Of a stretch of 64,000 nt of DNA, positions 26,209 through 34,843 are shown one piece after another. This stretch comes from Methylobacterium brachythecii (GTDB lineage Bacteria > Pseudomonadota > Alphaproteobacteria > Rhizobiales > Beijerinckiaceae). How positions within the stretch are numbered: the stretch's first letter is position 1; each line of letters opens with the position of its first letter. Below the pieces are notes generated by a model. The model saw only the letters and a program-made list of their open reading frames with translations. It ran no database searches and had not been told where the DNA came from. A program made the position numbers and the translations under genes. The stretch spans positions 372,001 through 436,000 of the forward strand of contig NZ_JACIDN010000002.1 of NCBI RefSeq assembly GCF_014196345.1, in the 5' to 3' direction.

Positions 26209-26745
26209 GTGGACACCGCCATGCTCATCGAAAGCGGCTCCGTCGGAGCCCATGCCAAGATCGGCATCACCCTGACGATCAATGGCGAGAGGCGCGAGAT
26301 CGAGGTCGCACCTTGGACTACCCTGCTCGACCTGCTGCGGGAGCGTCTCGACCTCACCGGTACGAAGAAGGGCTGCGACCATGGCCAATGCGGTGCCTGC
26401 ACGGTGCTGGTGGATGGGACGCGGATCAATTCCTGCCTGGCGCTCGCCGTGATGAAGGATGGTGCCGAGATCACCACCGTCGAGGGGCTCGCCGGACTCG
26501 CTCAGAAGCACGGCACCAACACGCTGCACCCGCTCCAAGAAGCGTTCATCGAGCACGATGCCTTCCAGTGCGGCTACTGCACCCCTGGCCAGCTCTGTTC
26601 ATCCGTGGGCCTTTTGAACGAGGGCCATGCCCGGTCGCGGGAGGAAATCCGCGAGGCGATGAGCGGCAATCTCTGTCGCTGCGGCGCCTACACCAACATC
26701 GTCGATGCGATCGAAGAGGTGATGCACCAAGGAGCCGCCCGATGA
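26209..26745 (+). CDS. paoA: aldehyde oxidoreductase iron-sulphur subunit, PaoA-type
   Basis: 178 aa from GTG 26209; ATG at 26221 is an alternative start. The first [2Fe-2S] cluster is plant-ferredoxin-like (G-C-D-H-G-Q-C-G-A-C-T-V-L, about 60-72), the second helical (C-G-Y-C-T-P-G-Q about 122, C-R-C-G-A about 158). It carries electrons from the molybdenum site to FAD. E. coli PaoA has a Tat signal; none is visible here, implying a cytoplasmic enzyme. The ATGA overlap with the next gene shows translational coupling. Confidence 0.88.
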   Translation: MDTAMLIESGSVGAHAKIGITLTINGERREIEVAPWTTLLDLLRERLDLTGTKKGCDHGQCGACTVLVDGTRINSCLALAVMKDGAEITTVEGLAGLAQKHGTNTLHPLQEAFIEHDAFQCGYCTPGQLCSSVGLLNEGHARSREEIREAMSGNLCRCGAYTNIVDAIEEVMHQGAAR

Positions 26746-27755
26746 ACCGCTTCGACTATGTCCGAGCGGACACCGTGGCCGATGCCATCAAGGCGCTCGG
26801 CGGCGATCCGAATGCGCGCTTCATCGCGGGCGGCACCAACCTCGTCGACCTGATGAAATACAATGTCGAGAAGCCGGGCCGGCTCGTCGACATCACCCGG
26901 CTGCCGCTGAAGAGCATCGAGGAGCACGCGGGCGGCCTGCGCATCGGCGCCCTCGTGAGCAATGCCGATCTCGCCTACGACGAACGCATCCAGGCCCGCT
27001 ATCCGCTCCTGGCGAGCGCGATCCTGGCCGGAGCCTCGGCGCAATTGCGCAACGCCGCCTCCACCGGTGGCAACCTGAACCAGCGCACCCGCTGCTACTA
27101 CTTCTACGACGAGGGCACGCCCTGCAATAAGCGCGAGCCTGGCTCCGGATGCCCGGCCATCGGCGGCGTGAACCGCATCCACGCGATCCTCGGCGCGAGC
27201 GAATCCTGCATCGCCACCAACCCCTCCGACATGTGCGTCGCCCTGGCGGCCCTGGAGGCCACGGTCCAAGTGTCGGGTCCGGAGGGCGACCGCGCCATCG
27301 CGTTTGCCGACTATCATCGCCTGCCGGGCGACGACCCGTCGAAGGACAATACCATCAAGCCCGGCGAGATCGTCGTCTCGGTCGATCTGCCGCCGACGGA
27401 TTACGGCCAGCACCACACCTACCTGAAGCTGCGCGACCGGCTCTCCTACGCCTTCGCCCTGGTCTCGGTCGCCGCGGCCCTCGAACTCGATGGGCAGACG
27501 GTCAAGACCGCCCGGCTGGCGCTCGGCGGCGTCGCGCACAAGCCGTGGCGCAACCTCGAGGCCGAGGCACTCCTGCAGGGCAAGTCCGCCACGCGAGAAA
27601 GCTTCAAAGCCGCGGCCGATCTCGTGCTGAGGGAGGCCAAGCCGCAATCCGAGAACGGCTTCAAGATCGAGCTGGCGCGGCGCGCCATCGTGCGCGGCCT
27701 CGAACAGGCCGCTGCCGGCACGCCACAATCCCAGTCCGACAAGCGCATCCAGTGA
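26742..27755 (+). CDS. paoB: aldehyde oxidoreductase FAD subunit, PaoB-type
   Basis: 337 aa. FAD-binding CO dehydrogenase/xanthine dehydrogenase medium-chain fold: F-I-A-G-G-T-N-L-V-D-L-M at about 29-40 and A-S-T-G-G-N-L-N-Q-R at about 106-115. A four-Cys insertion (R-C-Y-Y..., T-P-C-N-K-R-E-P-G-S-G-C-P-A, S-C-I-A-T) at about 118-158 matches the extra [4Fe-4S] cluster of PaoB, which separates this from ordinary xanthine dehydrogenase subunits. Second gene of the three-gene operon; the large subunit follows after 11 bp. Confidence 0.9.
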   Translation: MNRFDYVRADTVADAIKALGGDPNARFIAGGTNLVDLMKYNVEKPGRLVDITRLPLKSIEEHAGGLRIGALVSNADLAYDERIQARYPLLASAILAGASAQLRNAASTGGNLNQRTRCYYFYDEGTPCNKREPGSGCPAIGGVNRIHAILGASESCIATNPSDMCVALAALEATVQVSGPEGDRAIAFADYHRLPGDDPSKDNTIKPGEIVVSVDLPPTDYGQHHTYLKLRDRLSYAFALVSVAAALELDGQTVKTARLALGGVAHKPWRNLEAEALLQGKSATRESFKAAADLVLREAKPQSENGFKIELARRAIVRGLEQAAAGTPQSQSDKRIQ

Positions 27756-27766
27756 GGAGTTCGCGA

Positions 27767-30025
27767 ATGGCAACGCAGATCAGCACCAGTGCCGGCCGCG
27801 ACCGCTTCGTCGGCGGCGCGCTCAGCCGGGTCGACGGACCCGCCAAGGTCACGGGGCTCGCCAAATATGCCGGCGAGTTCTCTGCCGAGAACCTTGCGCA
27901 TGGCTACGTCGTGTCGAGCACGGTCGCCAAGGGCCGGATTACCGCGATCGACGTGAGTGCGGCCGAGGCCGTGCCGGGTGTCCTGAAGGTGATCACCCAC
28001 CAGAACCGTCCGAGCGTGGCCGGCGAGGCCAAGGCCTATCAGGACATGGTGGCGCCGCCGGGCCTTCCGTTCCGTCCGCTCTACGACGAGACCATCGTCT
28101 TCTCCGGCCAGCCAGTGGCGCTGGTGGTTGCCGAAGAGTTCGAGACCGCACGCCATGCCGCCTCGCTGGTGACCGTCACCTACGAGGAGGACACGCCGCA
28201 AACCGACATCGCAGCCATCGCGGACGAGGCCTACGATCCGCCGAAGAAGCGCTCGGGCATCAAGCCGCCGCCGAAACCCTGGGGCGATGCCGGAGCTGCC
28301 TTCGATGGCGCACCAATCAAGCTGAGACAGCAATATCGGATCGCGCATGAGCACCATAATCCGATGGAGCCGCAGGCTTCCACGGTCATCGTCGAGGACG
28401 ATGGCACCTATACGGTCTACGACAAGATCCAGGGCGTCGCGAACACCCAGCTCTACCTGACCAATGCCTTCGGCCTGAAGCCGGAGCAGGTGCGCTGCCT
28501 GAGCCCGTATATGGGTGGCGGCTTCGGCGGTGCGCTGCGGCCGCAATACCAGCTCTTCCTGGCCATGCTGGCGGCACAGGATCTGAATCGATCGGTGCGC
28601 GTCGTACTGACCCGCGACCAGATGTGGAGCTTCACCTACCGCCCCGGCGCGATCCAGACGGTCTCCCTCGGTACCGACGGGAGTGGAAAGCTTCAGGCGA
28701 TCCGGCACGACGCCGTGCACGGGACCTCGACCTACGAGGATTACCAGGAGAACATCGTCAACTGGTCGGGCATTCTCTACGCCTGCGACAACGTCGAGCT
28801 GACCTATCGGCTCGCCAAGCTCGACACCCCGACCCCCGGCGACATGCGTGCGCCAGGCGCGGTGACGGGCATCTTCGCCCTCGAAACGGCCATGGACGAG
28901 CTGGCCTGCGCGACGGGCATCGACCCGATCCAGCTCCGGCTCATCAACTACACCGAGACCGACCCGGTCGAGGAAAAACCATTCGGGTCGAAGGCGCTGA
29001 AATCCTGCTTCGAGCAGGGCGCCGAGCGTTTCGGCTGGTCGAAGCGCAGCCCCGAGCCCCGCTCGATGCGCGACGGCCGGGAGCTCGTCGGCTGGGGCAT
29101 GGCGACCGGCATCTGGGAATCGCTGATGATGCAGTCGAGCGCCCGCGCCACGCTCACTGCCGACGGTCGGCTCGAAGTCGGCAACTCCACCGCCGACATC
29201 GGCACCGGCACCTATACGATCCTGACGCAGATCGCCGCGGACGCCCTCGGGCTGCCGATGGACCACGTCACGACGAAGCTCGGCGACACGAACCTCGCTC
29301 AGGCTCCCGTCGCTGGCGGTTCCTGGACCGCGGCATCCTCCGGCACCGCCGTGATGAAGGCCTGCCGCAAGGTCGCCGAGCAGGCTTTCAAGCTCGCGCG
29401 CGGCATGGACGGCTCGCCGCTGGCCAATGTCGATTTCGAGCGCGTGGTCTTCGCCAATGGGAGGATCGAGGTCGCAGGCGACGCCTCACGTAGCGTCGCG
29501 CTGACCGATGTGCTGAAAGCTGCGGGCAAGGACAAGATCGAGGCGACCGAATCCGCCAGTCCGGACAAGGACTTCAAAAAGAAGTACGAGGCCTACACTC
29601 ACTCCGCCGTCTTCGCCGAGGTGAAGATCGACGAAGACCTCGGCATCGTTCGGGTCACGCGCGTCGTCTCAGCGATCGCTGCGGGCAAGATTCTCAACAC
29701 CAAGACCGCGCGGAGCCAGATCATGGGTGCCGTGGTGATGGGGATCGGCTCGGCACTCCACGAGGAATCCGTGCTCGATCACCGCCTCGGCCGCTTCATG
29801 AACCGCAATCTTGGCGAGTACCACGTGCCCGCCCATGCCGATGTGCACGACATCGACGTGATCTTCGTCGAGGAAGAGGACAAGGCGAACCCGCTCGGCG
29901 TGAAGGGCGTCGGCGAGATCGGCATCGTCGGCACCGCCGCCGCCATCGGCAACGCGATCCATCACGCCACCGGCAAGCGCATCCGCGAGTTGCCGATCAC
30001 CGTGGACAAGATCCTGGCGGCGTGA
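27767..30025 (+). CDS. paoC: aldehyde oxidoreductase molybdopterin subunit, PaoC-type
   Basis: 752 aa, ATG 27767 behind GTGAGGAG. Moco-binding landmarks: G-G-G-F-G-G at about 246-251 (M-G-G-G-F-G-G-A), D-M-R-A-P-G at about 361, G-T-G-T-Y-T and the catalytic base in V-K-G-V-G-E-I-G near the C terminus (about 722). It oxidises aldehydes to acids with water at a molybdenum-cytosine/pterin cofactor. The three genes paoA-B-C are complete; the usual maturation gene paoD is not adjacent. The physiological aldehyde is not readable; in a methylotroph, aromatic or C1-derived aldehydes are plausible. Confidence 0.9.
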   Translation: MATQISTSAGRDRFVGGALSRVDGPAKVTGLAKYAGEFSAENLAHGYVVSSTVAKGRITAIDVSAAEAVPGVLKVITHQNRPSVAGEAKAYQDMVAPPGLPFRPLYDETIVFSGQPVALVVAEEFETARHAASLVTVTYEEDTPQTDIAAIADEAYDPPKKRSGIKPPPKPWGDAGAAFDGAPIKLRQQYRIAHEHHNPMEPQASTVIVEDDGTYTVYDKIQGVANTQLYLTNAFGLKPEQVRCLSPYMGGGFGGALRPQYQLFLAMLAAQDLNRSVRVVLTRDQMWSFTYRPGAIQTVSLGTDGSGKLQAIRHDAVHGTSTYEDYQENIVNWSGILYACDNVELTYRLAKLDTPTPGDMRAPGAVTGIFALETAMDELACATGIDPIQLRLINYTETDPVEEKPFGSKALKSCFEQGAERFGWSKRSPEPRSMRDGRELVGWGMATGIWESLMMQSSARATLTADGRLEVGNSTADIGTGTYTILTQIAADALGLPMDHVTTKLGDTNLAQAPVAGGSWTAASSGTAVMKACRKVAEQAFKLARGMDGSPLANVDFERVVFANGRIEVAGDASRSVALTDVLKAAGKDKIEATESASPDKDFKKKYEAYTHSAVFAEVKIDEDLGIVRVTRVVSAIAAGKILNTKTARSQIMGAVVMGIGSALHEESVLDHRLGRFMNRNLGEYHVPAHADVHDIDVIFVEEEDKANPLGVKGVGEIGIVGTAAAIGNAIHHATGKRIRELPITVDKILAA

Positions 30026-30152
30026 GTTCTCGCTCCTGATCGACGGCGACATGGCTGCCGATCATTTCGCTTGCTTGGACCGCCGCATACGTTGCGATGA
30101 AGAGCGGATGCACGGTATCGCCAGGCTATCCGCAAGCTTTCCCACTGACCCG

Positions 30153-30521
30153 ATGAACCCACTCCTCGTCTTTCTCGGCGCCGGCATCGGCGGCGTGCTG
30201 CGCCACAGCGTGAACATGACAGCCGTCCGCTTTGGATCGAGCTTTCCCTGGGGCACGCTGACGATCAACATTGTCGGCTCGATCGCGATGGGGCTCGTCA
30301 CCGGCTGGTTCGCCCTTCGCGGCGGCAGCATGCAGGCACGCCTCTTCATCGCGACCGGCATCCTCGGCGGCTTCACCACCTTCTCGACCTTCTCGCTGGA
30401 GGCGTTCTCCCTGATCGAGCGAGGTGAGACGGTCGCGGCGCTGGGCTATATCATGGCCTCGCTGATCATCGGCATCGGCGGCCTCGCGCTGGGCCTGCTA
30501 CTGATGCGCCAGATCCTGTAA
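30153..30521 (+). CDS. crcB: fluoride efflux channel CrcB
   Basis: 122 aa from ATG 30153 (MNPLLVFLGAGIGG). Four membrane helices, G-A-G-I-G-G-V-L-R-H at the N terminus, W-G-T-L-T-I-N-I-V-G-S in helix 2 and the G-G-F-T-T-F-S-T-F-S motif with the channel Phe residues. It is a dual-topology dimer that exports fluoride. I found no convincing fluoride riboswitch in the 127 bp upstream. The next gene starts 9 bp downstream. Confidence 0.92.
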   Translation: MNPLLVFLGAGIGGVLRHSVNMTAVRFGSSFPWGTLTINIVGSIAMGLVTGWFALRGGSMQARLFIATGILGGFTTFSTFSLEAFSLIERGETVAALGYIMASLIIGIGGLALGLLLMRQIL

Positions 30522-30530
30522 GCGAACGCG

Positions 30531-30965
30531 ATGGCCGACCTGCTGCAATCCTGGCGGTTCTGGGCGCTGCTCTCGGCGGGGTTCGCGGCGTTGACCGCGA
30601 TTTTGGCCAAGGTCGGCGTCACGGGCGTGGAATCCGACGTGGCGACCTTCGTGCGCACCGTCGTGATCCTGTTCCTCACCGGCGCGATCGTCATCGCCGC
30701 AGGGCAGACGCACGCACTCGGCCAGATCCCAGGCCGTAGCGCGCTGTTCCTGGTGCTGTCCGGCCTCGCGACCGGCGCCTCGTGGCTCTGCTACTTCCGC
30801 GCTCTGTCCCTGGGAGATGCAGCGCGGGTCGCGCCGATCGACAAGCTCAGCGTTGTGCTGGTGGCGATCTTCGGCGTCGTCATCCTCGGCGAACGGCTTT
30901 CGGGCGTGAACTGGCTCGGTGTCGTCCTGATCGCGGCTGGTGCCACCCTCGTGGCGTTCCGCTGA
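30531..30965 (+). CDS. EamA-family membrane protein (single-domain transporter)
   Basis: 144 aa with four to five hydrophobic helices; half the length of standard ten-helix DMT permeases, so it probably acts as a dimer. Pattern F-R-A-L-S-L-G-D-A-A-R-V-A-P-I-D-K-L-S-V-V at about 88-108 is typical of EamA repeats. It follows crcB by 9 bp, and its stop overlaps the next start (TGATG at 30963-30967). Substrate unknown; the link with fluoride export is positional only. Confidence 0.82.
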   Translation: MADLLQSWRFWALLSAGFAALTAILAKVGVTGVESDVATFVRTVVILFLTGAIVIAAGQTHALGQIPGRSALFLVLSGLATGASWLCYFRALSLGDAARVAPIDKLSVVLVAIFGVVILGERLSGVNWLGVVLIAAGATLVAFR

Positions 30966-31630
30966 TGCGAGGCTTGCCGCCGACGCTCGCCGCACTTCTG
31001 GTGGGTTGCCTGCCGGCGCAGGCGCAGGATCCCTTCGTCGACGCGGCCGGGATCGTACCGGGCCTCGTCGCCGAGATGCGCTATGCCGGCTCGCACAATT
31101 TCGTCGGCCGGCCGATCGCCGGATACGAGGCTCCACGCTGCCTGTTGACTGCGAAGGCAGCGCGCGCCCTGGCGAACGCGCAATCCGATCTCGCGCCTCG
31201 CGGATACGGCCTGAAGGTGTTCGACTGTTATCGCCCGACCCGAGCCGTGGCCGACTTCGTGGCCTGGGCGGCCGATCCCGCCGAGACACGGATGAAGGCG
31301 GAGTTCTACCCGCGCATCGACAAGCGCGACCTGTTCCGGCTCGGCTACATCGCCACGCGCTCGGCCCACTCCCGCGGCTCGACGGTCGATCTGACGCTGG
31401 TGCGTCTCGGCGGCGGCGGCGAGGTCGACATGGGCACGCCCTTCGACTGGTTCGGACCGGAATCGGCGCCGGGCTGGCGCCATCTCACCCCGTCGCAGAT
31501 GGCGGCTCGCGGTGTGCTGCGCAACGCGATGATTCGCGCCGGCTTCCGCCCCTACGCGCAGGAATGGTGGCATTTCACGCTGGCCGGCGAGCCTAATCCC
31601 GCGACGGCATTCGACATTCCCGTGCGCTGA
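30965..31630 (+). CDS. VanX/DdpX-like D-Ala-D-Ala dipeptidase (M15D)
   Basis: 221 aa with a Sec signal (PPTLAALLVGCLPAQAQ). Zinc site S-A-H-S-R-G-S-T-V-D-L-T at about 134-145 (His and Asp ligands) and E-W-W-H-F at about 200 (catalytic Glu, third His); D-C-Y-R-P-T-R and the R-Y-A-G motifs also fit the M15D family. It should cleave D-Ala-D-Ala in the periplasm, releasing D-Ala from peptidoglycan precursors or fragments. Last of the crcB-eamA run; the TGATG overlap suggests coupling. No vanH/vanA/ddpABC genes nearby, so a resistance role is unlikely. Confidence 0.85.
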   Translation: MRGLPPTLAALLVGCLPAQAQDPFVDAAGIVPGLVAEMRYAGSHNFVGRPIAGYEAPRCLLTAKAARALANAQSDLAPRGYGLKVFDCYRPTRAVADFVAWAADPAETRMKAEFYPRIDKRDLFRLGYIATRSAHSRGSTVDLTLVRLGGGGEVDMGTPFDWFGPESAPGWRHLTPSQMAARGVLRNAMIRAGFRPYAQEWWHFTLAGEPNPATAFDIPVR

Positions 31631-31798
31631 CGCCTGGCAGGGCGACGCCCAACCCGATGGCCTTTCTCGTCTTTCCAAACCACGTTGAATTCTTCTAAAT
31701 ATCTACTTCAGATCCAATCCAGACTGCATGCTTTTTATTATTTCCAATGTTTAGCCAAAGACTTGATCGGTTTGGGCGCATCGTTCACTGAAGTGCTC

Positions 31799-32056
31799 AT
31801 GTCGAAAGCCTTCAGTCCGATCGCTCTTCATCCATCGCACGGCTCTGCCGCCTTTGCGGTGCCCCGTTCGGCACCGTGGCGTCTGGATTTCGGCAATCTC
31901 GAAGGTGAACTTGCGCAGGTCTTGGATCTGATCCGGGAATGCGCCCGGATCGCTTGGTGGGACGGCTCGGCCATCGGCCTCCACTTGAACGACGTCTTCG
32001 GCTTGTTCGACAGCCTCGATACGCGCTTCGGCGTGGAGCCGGAGGATCGGGCATGA
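31799..32056 (+). CDS. hypothetical protein, first of a coupled pair
   Basis: 85 aa from ATG 31799; the frame extends upstream to 31685 but that part has AT-rich leader composition. Contains F-G-N-L-E-G-E-L-A-Q-V-L-D-L-I-R-E-C-A-R-I, an amphipathic helix. No recognised domain. The 160 bp before it are AT-rich (about 31680-31790), a likely promoter. Its TGA overlaps the ATG of the next gene (ATGA at 32053-32056). Confidence 0.55.
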   Translation: MSKAFSPIALHPSHGSAAFAVPRSAPWRLDFGNLEGELAQVLDLIRECARIAWWDGSAIGLHLNDVFGLFDSLDTRFGVEPEDRA

Positions 32057-32379
32057 GCACCGGATTGCCGATTGCCATGCGCCCGTTCGAAGAACGCTCC
32101 CGCCAGTCCTCGCTGGAACGCGCGCTCACCTGCGCCTTCTGGCGGACCGTCCAGAACGAGCCGATACCGGTGATGGCAGCGCTCGAAGCGGCCGCCCGCG
32201 CGCTCGGCCATCTCTATCGCCAGACGGCGGCCGCGCATGGCCCCGGCGGCAGCTGCGGCTGCGGCTGGCAGCCCGATCCGGAGGCCGACCTGATCGTCCT
32301 GGAAGCCATGCTCGCCGCCGCCGTGATGCAGCAGCCGGTCGAGGATCTGGCAGAGATGGAAGTGGCCGGTCGAGCCTGA
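32053..32379 (+). CDS. hypothetical protein, second of a coupled pair
   Basis: 108 aa, soluble and mainly helical, with a Cys/Gly cluster G-G-S-C-G-C-G-W-Q-P at about 66-75 that might bind a metal. A-F-W-R-T-V-Q-N-E-P sits at about 28-37. Not recognised. It is coupled to the preceding 85-aa gene by a four-base overlap and ends 7 bp from the convergent amidase stop. Confidence 0.6.
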   Translation: MSTGLPIAMRPFEERSRQSSLERALTCAFWRTVQNEPIPVMAALEAAARALGHLYRQTAAAHGPGGSCGCGWQPDPEADLIVLEAMLAAAVMQQPVEDLAEMEVAGRA

Positions 32380-32386
32380 CCCGCCC

Positions 32387-33625
32387 TCAGCCCCGTGCCA
32401 GTGCCAACTCGATCGCGCGCGCCACGGCGAGCGCCTGACCGTCACGCCCGAACCGCGCAATGACCTGCACGCCGAGCGGCAACCCATCGCCCGGCACCGG
32501 CACGTTCACGCAAGGCACGCCCATCAGCGTCCAGAGACGATTGAAGCGTGCATCCCCCGTCGAGCCGAGTCCGCGTGGCGCGCGGCCGACGGCAGAATAG
32601 GTCAAGATCGCGTCGACCTCGCCGAAGAGGTCCTTGAGCTGGCGGCGGGCGTGATGCGCTTCGCGGCGCGCGGAGTCGTATTGCGCCGCAGTGAGCGCCT
32701 GGGCGCGGTCGAGCTGCGGCCCGAGCAAGGCGGGAAGAGCCTCGCGATGGTGGGCATATTCCCAGGCCAGCGCCTGACGCGCCTCGAAATCCTGGATGAC
32801 GGGATGCAGATCCCAGGCCCGCGCGAAGGCATCCGGCAACGACACGTCGGTGACGATGGCGCCCGCCGCTTCGGCGGCACGGGCCGCCTGCGATAGGGCT
32901 GCCGCAGCGTCCGGATCCGCGTCGCCGGCGAAACCCTGCAGGCAGATGCCGATACGGGGAGCGCTCGGCGCATCGTCGGTGAGGTCGATCTCCGGGCGGT
33001 CGGCGATCAGCGCGAGCGCACGGGCGATGTCCGGCACCGAGGCGCCGAACAGTCCGAGCGTGTCGAGCGCCCAGGAGAAGGTCTTCACGCCGACCGTCGG
33101 CAGCAGGCGGAACGAGGCTTTGATCGCGGCGACGCCGCAGAACGCCGCCGGACGGATCACCGAGCCACCCGTCTGCGTGCCGAGCGCCAGCGGAAGCATT
33201 CCGGCGGCAACCGCGGCGGCGGTCCCCGACGACGAGCCGCCGGGCGTGTGGCCGTGGTCGCGCGGGTTCACGGTCACCGTCGGATCGAGGCCAGCGAAGG
33301 CCGTGGTCGCGGTCTTGGCGAGCGGCACCGCGCCGAGCTGCCTGAGACGCGACACGATCGCCGCGTCGGCCCGAGGCTGCCAGCCCTGGTAGATCGGCGA
33401 GCCCATCTGCGTCGGAAGGTGCGCCGTATCGATGATGTCCTTGATGCCGACGGCGATGCCGGCGAGGCGTCCCTCTTCCGGTACCGCCGGCTCGGGATCG
33501 CTGCAGACGACCGCACCGATGCTGGGATCGCGCTCGGCGATCGCTTCCCGGGCCTCGGCGATGGCTTGCCGGTGCGTGAGATCACCGGCCTCGATGCGGG
33601 TACGGATGTCGATCAGGGAGAGCAT
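32387..33625 (-). CDS. amidase signature family protein
   Basis: 412 aa. The Ser-cisSer-Lys triad of the family is visible: Lys in G-I-K-D-I-I-D (about 62), G-G-S-S-S-G-T (about 130-136) and G-G-S-V-I-R-P (about 153-159). It hydrolyses a carboxamide to acid and ammonia in the cytoplasm. Its length is shorter than GatA (about 490), and gatB/gatC are not here, so it is not the tRNA amidotransferase. Substrate unknown; stand-alone gene. Confidence 0.87.
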   Translation of the reverse strand: MLSLIDIRTRIEAGDLTHRQAIAEAREAIAERDPSIGAVVCSDPEPAVPEEGRLAGIAVGIKDIIDTAHLPTQMGSPIYQGWQPRADAAIVSRLRQLGAVPLAKTATTAFAGLDPTVTVNPRDHGHTPGGSSSGTAAAVAAGMLPLALGTQTGGSVIRPAAFCGVAAIKASFRLLPTVGVKTFSWALDTLGLFGASVPDIARALALIADRPEIDLTDDAPSAPRIGICLQGFAGDADPDAAAALSQAARAAEAAGAIVTDVSLPDAFARAWDLHPVIQDFEARQALAWEYAHHREALPALLGPQLDRAQALTAAQYDSARREAHHARRQLKDLFGEVDAILTYSAVGRAPRGLGSTGDARFNRLWTLMGVPCVNVPVPGDGLPLGVQVIARFGRDGQALAVARAIELALARG

Positions 33626-33738
33626 GTCAGCCGTTCTGTGCGCTGGATGGACGCTGTCAACACTTGTCCACCGCTACGCGAGGCAAAGCGCGGCACCGTT
33701 AGCGCCTCGTTTACGCGCTCCTTCGCATTGTCGCGACC

Positions 33739-34692
33739 ATGTGGCGTAGCGTACTCGCATTCTCGATCCCGGCGGTGTTCCTCGCTGGCTTGGCCGGTTG
33801 CGCCGTCAACCGGTTCGAGGCGCGCGCGCCCTGGCGTGATCAGGCCGAGAGCGTGTGCATGGCGCGCGGGCTCGTTCACCCCACGGCCTATGTCTCGCTC
33901 GGCAAGGAGATCGACGGACCCGGCCCCTGTGGCATCCAGCAGCCCTTCAAGATCACGCGTCTCGGCAACGGCACCGTTGCACTCAAGCAGCGTATGACCC
34001 TCGGCTGTTCGGCCCTCGCCGAGGCCGAGGCCTGGCTCGCCGACACGATCCAGCCGGCCGCCAATCTCTATTTCGGCGTGCCCGTCACCGAGATCAACGC
34101 CGGCACCTATTCCTGCCGCGGCCAGAACAATCAGGTCGGCGCCAAGCTGTCGGAGCATTCCTACGGCAATGCCATCGACATCATGTCGTTCAAGCTCGCC
34201 GACGACCACGTCATCACCGTGAAGGGCGGTTGGCGCGGCACGGAAGCCGAGCAGGCCTTCCTTCGCGAGGTCTTCACGGGAGCCTGTGCCCGCTTCACCA
34301 CCGTGCTCGCGCCGGGCTCGAACGTGTTCCACTACGATCACATCCACGTCGATCTCGCCCGGCACGACCCGCGCGGCCTGCGCCGGATCTGCAAGCCGGT
34401 GATCAAGTTCGAGGCTCAGATCGGCGCCGACGGCCAGCCGCGCCAATTCGCCAGCCCACGGCCGCCCATGCGTCAGGCGGCACCGCCCCAGGCACCGATC
34501 GACCAGGAGACGGACGATCCCTACGGCGCGAGCCCAGCCTCGGCGAGGGCGAGCGGGTCGCAATACGCCCGCACGCCCTCGCCCCGCTCGACCTATGCCG
34601 CGGCTCCCCCGGAGCGGCCAGGCCTTGCCGGCGCGGGATCTGACGAGCCTTCCTCCTTCGACGTCGAGTCCTCCGCCCATTCGATCTACTGA
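33739..34692 (+). CDS. extensin-like C-terminal domain lipoprotein
   Basis: 317 aa. Lipobox L-A-G-C at about residues 18-21, then an extensin-like_C domain (about 35-220) with four cysteines, L-S-E-H-S-Y-G-N-A-I-D-I at about 136-147 and Y-D-H-I-H-V-D-L-A-R-H at about 197-207. The His/Asp pattern is like M15 zinc peptidases, suggesting peptidoglycan hydrolysis, but activity is unproven in the family. The last 95 residues are a Pro/Ser/Ala-rich low-complexity tail. Periplasmic face of a membrane. Single gene. Confidence 0.83.
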   Translation: MWRSVLAFSIPAVFLAGLAGCAVNRFEARAPWRDQAESVCMARGLVHPTAYVSLGKEIDGPGPCGIQQPFKITRLGNGTVALKQRMTLGCSALAEAEAWLADTIQPAANLYFGVPVTEINAGTYSCRGQNNQVGAKLSEHSYGNAIDIMSFKLADDHVITVKGGWRGTEAEQAFLREVFTGACARFTTVLAPGSNVFHYDHIHVDLARHDPRGLRRICKPVIKFEAQIGADGQPRQFASPRPPMRQAAPPQAPIDQETDDPYGASPASARASGSQYARTPSPRSTYAAAPPERPGLAGAGSDEPSSFDVESSAHSIY

Positions 34693-34843
34693 TCGGCCGC
34701 ACGCCCTACCGAGAGTGTGCCCACGACTCCCCATCCGTCCGCAAAAGCGGCGCAGGCGGCCGGGACAAGCTTGACTTGCAACGGCGGGAGGCCATCGTCC
34801 GCGTTAACGATCCGATCCTGCGATTGAAGTGATCCGAGACGCG

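Noticed and set aside
26157..30025. Long overlapping frames joining paoA to paoB and paoB to paoC
   Set aside because: They are read-through of adjacent frames; three separate genes with ATGA overlap and a ribosome-binding site explain the region.
30026..30152. Possible fluoride riboswitch before crcB
   Set aside because: GGCGACATGGCTGCC only loosely resembles the motif; the conserved pseudoknot segments were not found.
30965..31630. Vancomycin resistance cluster
   Set aside because: VanX-like gene alone, no ligase, dehydrogenase or two-component genes beside it; likely housekeeping D-Ala recycling.
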